A DNA stretch of 5,521 bases from Pseudomonadota bacterium (GTDB taxonomy: Bacteria; Myxococcota; Bradymonadia; UBA4248): assembly GCA_017613855.1 (NCBI GenBank), contig JAGACY010000318.1:1-5521 (forward strand), in the 5' to 3' direction. Within the stretch, counting starts at the first letter, position 1, and every line of letters starts with the position of its first letter. The notes beneath the pieces were generated by a model that worked only from the letters and a program-made list of their open reading frames with translations, was not told the origin of the DNA and did not search any database. Below, one piece after another: positions 4,862-5,521 of this stretch. Made by a program: the position numbers and the translations under genes.

Positions 4862-5443
4862 TTATTTGATGATATTCGAAAGGCCGACAGAAAGGCTGCC
4901 TCCCACAAAAAGAGATTGCAGATCCCAATTGTATCGGCAGGATGCCTGGCCTGAAATAGAGAGAATGCCCAGCACATACTGAATTCCGATGGAGCCGCCA
5001 ACAGCGCCGGTTGTGCTGTCATTACCTGTGATTTTGACGAGTGTATTGCTGATTAGGATTTGGAGCTCAATTTCTGGCTGTAAGTAGAAAATGAGCATGT
5101 GCTTTCGAAATGGTGCAAGATTAAACCTCGGTGCCGCAACGAAATAGATAAACTGGTATCCTTCATCAAATGGCAGAAAGTTTTTCTTTGTGAAAGCCCT
5201 GGCAGAGCCAAAGCGGAAATGGATACCGTAATAACCACCGACCTGCAGTGTCGTTTCTGCAAAGACTGACATACCGATGTCAGAGGCATTTCCGAAATCC
5301 CCGAGCATGGCATCAAATACATCGATACCAAGCGCAAAGGTTGAACGTGGTCTCTTAAACCCCAATGGCTCAGCGTTGGCCAGTAAGGGAAAAAGGAAAC
5401 AGAACAGGGTGAGGCATATTGCGAGCAGAAATGTATTACGCAT
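4862..5443 (-). CDS. Exported envelope protein, possibly a small outer-membrane beta barrel
   Basis: 193 residues, family not recognised. A clear Sec signal peptide (MRN, hydrophobic core about 4-21, cleavage after ANA at residue 24) leaves a mature protein of about 169 residues. The mature part has alternating polar/hydrophobic strands rich in Gly, Ser and aromatics (for example around residues 60-80, 95-108, 115-130 and 145-190), as in eight-stranded outer-membrane barrels. It does not end in the usual aromatic residue (it ends NIIK), so a periplasmic beta protein is also possible. The ATG at 5443 overlaps the previous gene by 8 nt, with GAGG about 10 nt upstream, indicating translational coupling. 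mvaD follows 50 bp downstream, probably in the same transcript. Confidence 0.7.
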   Translation of the reverse strand: MRNTFLLAICLTLFCFLFPLLANAEPLGFKRPRSTFALGIDVFDAMLGDFGNASDIGMSVFAETTLQVGGYYGIHFRFGSARAFTKKNFLPFDEGYQFIYFVAAPRFNLAPFRKHMLIFYLQPEIELQILISNTLVKITGNDSTTGAVGGSIGIQYVLGILSISGQASCRYNWDLQSLFVGGSLSVGLSNIIK

Positions 5444-5521
5444 TTTTTCGCCGCCTCAATGTCAATAATCCGGCAATTGCAAATAAAACGAATGGAAAGG
5501 TCGATTTGGGAGCTTTTGATG
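5436..5521 (-). CDS. C-terminal end of a protein with a membrane helix plus RRRK tail (partial)
   Basis: From the window edge one minus frame runs 27 codons to TAA at 5436-5438. The encoded tail has a Lys/Pro/Ser/Thr lead-in (SKAPKST), a hydrophobic segment FPFVLFAIAGLLTL and a final RRRKNA. This layout matches C-terminal sorting signals of surface proteins (PEP-CTERM, MYXO-CTERM and similar classes), in which a short helix followed by basic residues is recognised by an exosortase or rhombosortase-like system. The diagnostic PEP, Cys or GlyGly motif is not visible in this fragment, so the class is open, and a simple C-terminal membrane anchor is possible. The stop overlaps the start of the next gene by 8 nt, which fixes the frame and implies coupling. 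The rest lies outside the window. Confidence 0.6.
   Translation of the reverse strand, partial: SKAPKSTFPFVLFAIAGLLTLRRRKNA

Noticed and set aside
4812..4928. Upstream extension of the mvaD frame to an ATG at 4928
   Set aside because: It overlaps the end of the preceding signal-peptide gene and adds residues foreign to the family. The GTG at 4811 has a GGGGA site and correct spacing to the conserved motif.

Overview
The window reads as a gene-dense stretch of a Gram-negative chromosome of moderate GC, almost entirely transcribed from the minus strand. Three features point to a 'deltaproteobacterial'-type lineage (Myxococcota, Bdellovibrionota or relatives): a mevalonate-pathway enzyme (diphosphomevalonate decarboxylase), three tandem proteins with a two-cysteine C-terminal domain resembling the AgmX/PglI tail of myxobacteria, and a protein tail made of a short membrane segment plus RRRK. 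This placement is inference; no rRNA or other marker is present.

Layout in minus-strand reading order, from the right edge. (1) 5521-5436: the last 27 codons of an unidentified protein with a C-terminal sorting-type tail. It overlaps by 8 nt (2) 5443-4862, an exported, probably beta-rich envelope protein. (3) 4811-3831: mvaD with a GTG start. (4) 3822-3752: two tandem bulged hairpins. (5) 3696-3325: rbfA, the 30S maturation factor, restarted at an internal ATG with a good ribosome binding site. (6) 3296-2772, 2761-2181 and 2168-1458: three closely packed paralogous envelope proteins. Each has a signal peptide or N-terminal membrane anchor, a coiled coil, a linker and a Cys-x35/36-Cys C-terminal domain. 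The middle gene is split by a -1 frame change at a run of nine A. (7) 1457-1194: an intergenic region with a sigma70-like promoter, several hairpins and an intrinsic-terminator-like structure, so either a small RNA or an attenuated leader. (8) 1193-213: nrnA, a DHH/DHHA1 nanoRNase/pAp phosphatase. (9) 207-139: another tandem pair of bulged hairpins with the same architecture as at 3822-3752. (10) 1-51: a possible 3' end of a convergent plus-strand gene.

rbfA and nrnA are commonly neighbours in bacterial translation operons (infB-rbfA-nrnA-truB type). Here the three-gene envelope cassette sits between them. The most interesting points are the A9 frameshift in the middle paralog, the repeated bulged-hairpin architecture immediately 3' of two genes, and the promoter-hairpins-terminator arrangement before nrnA.
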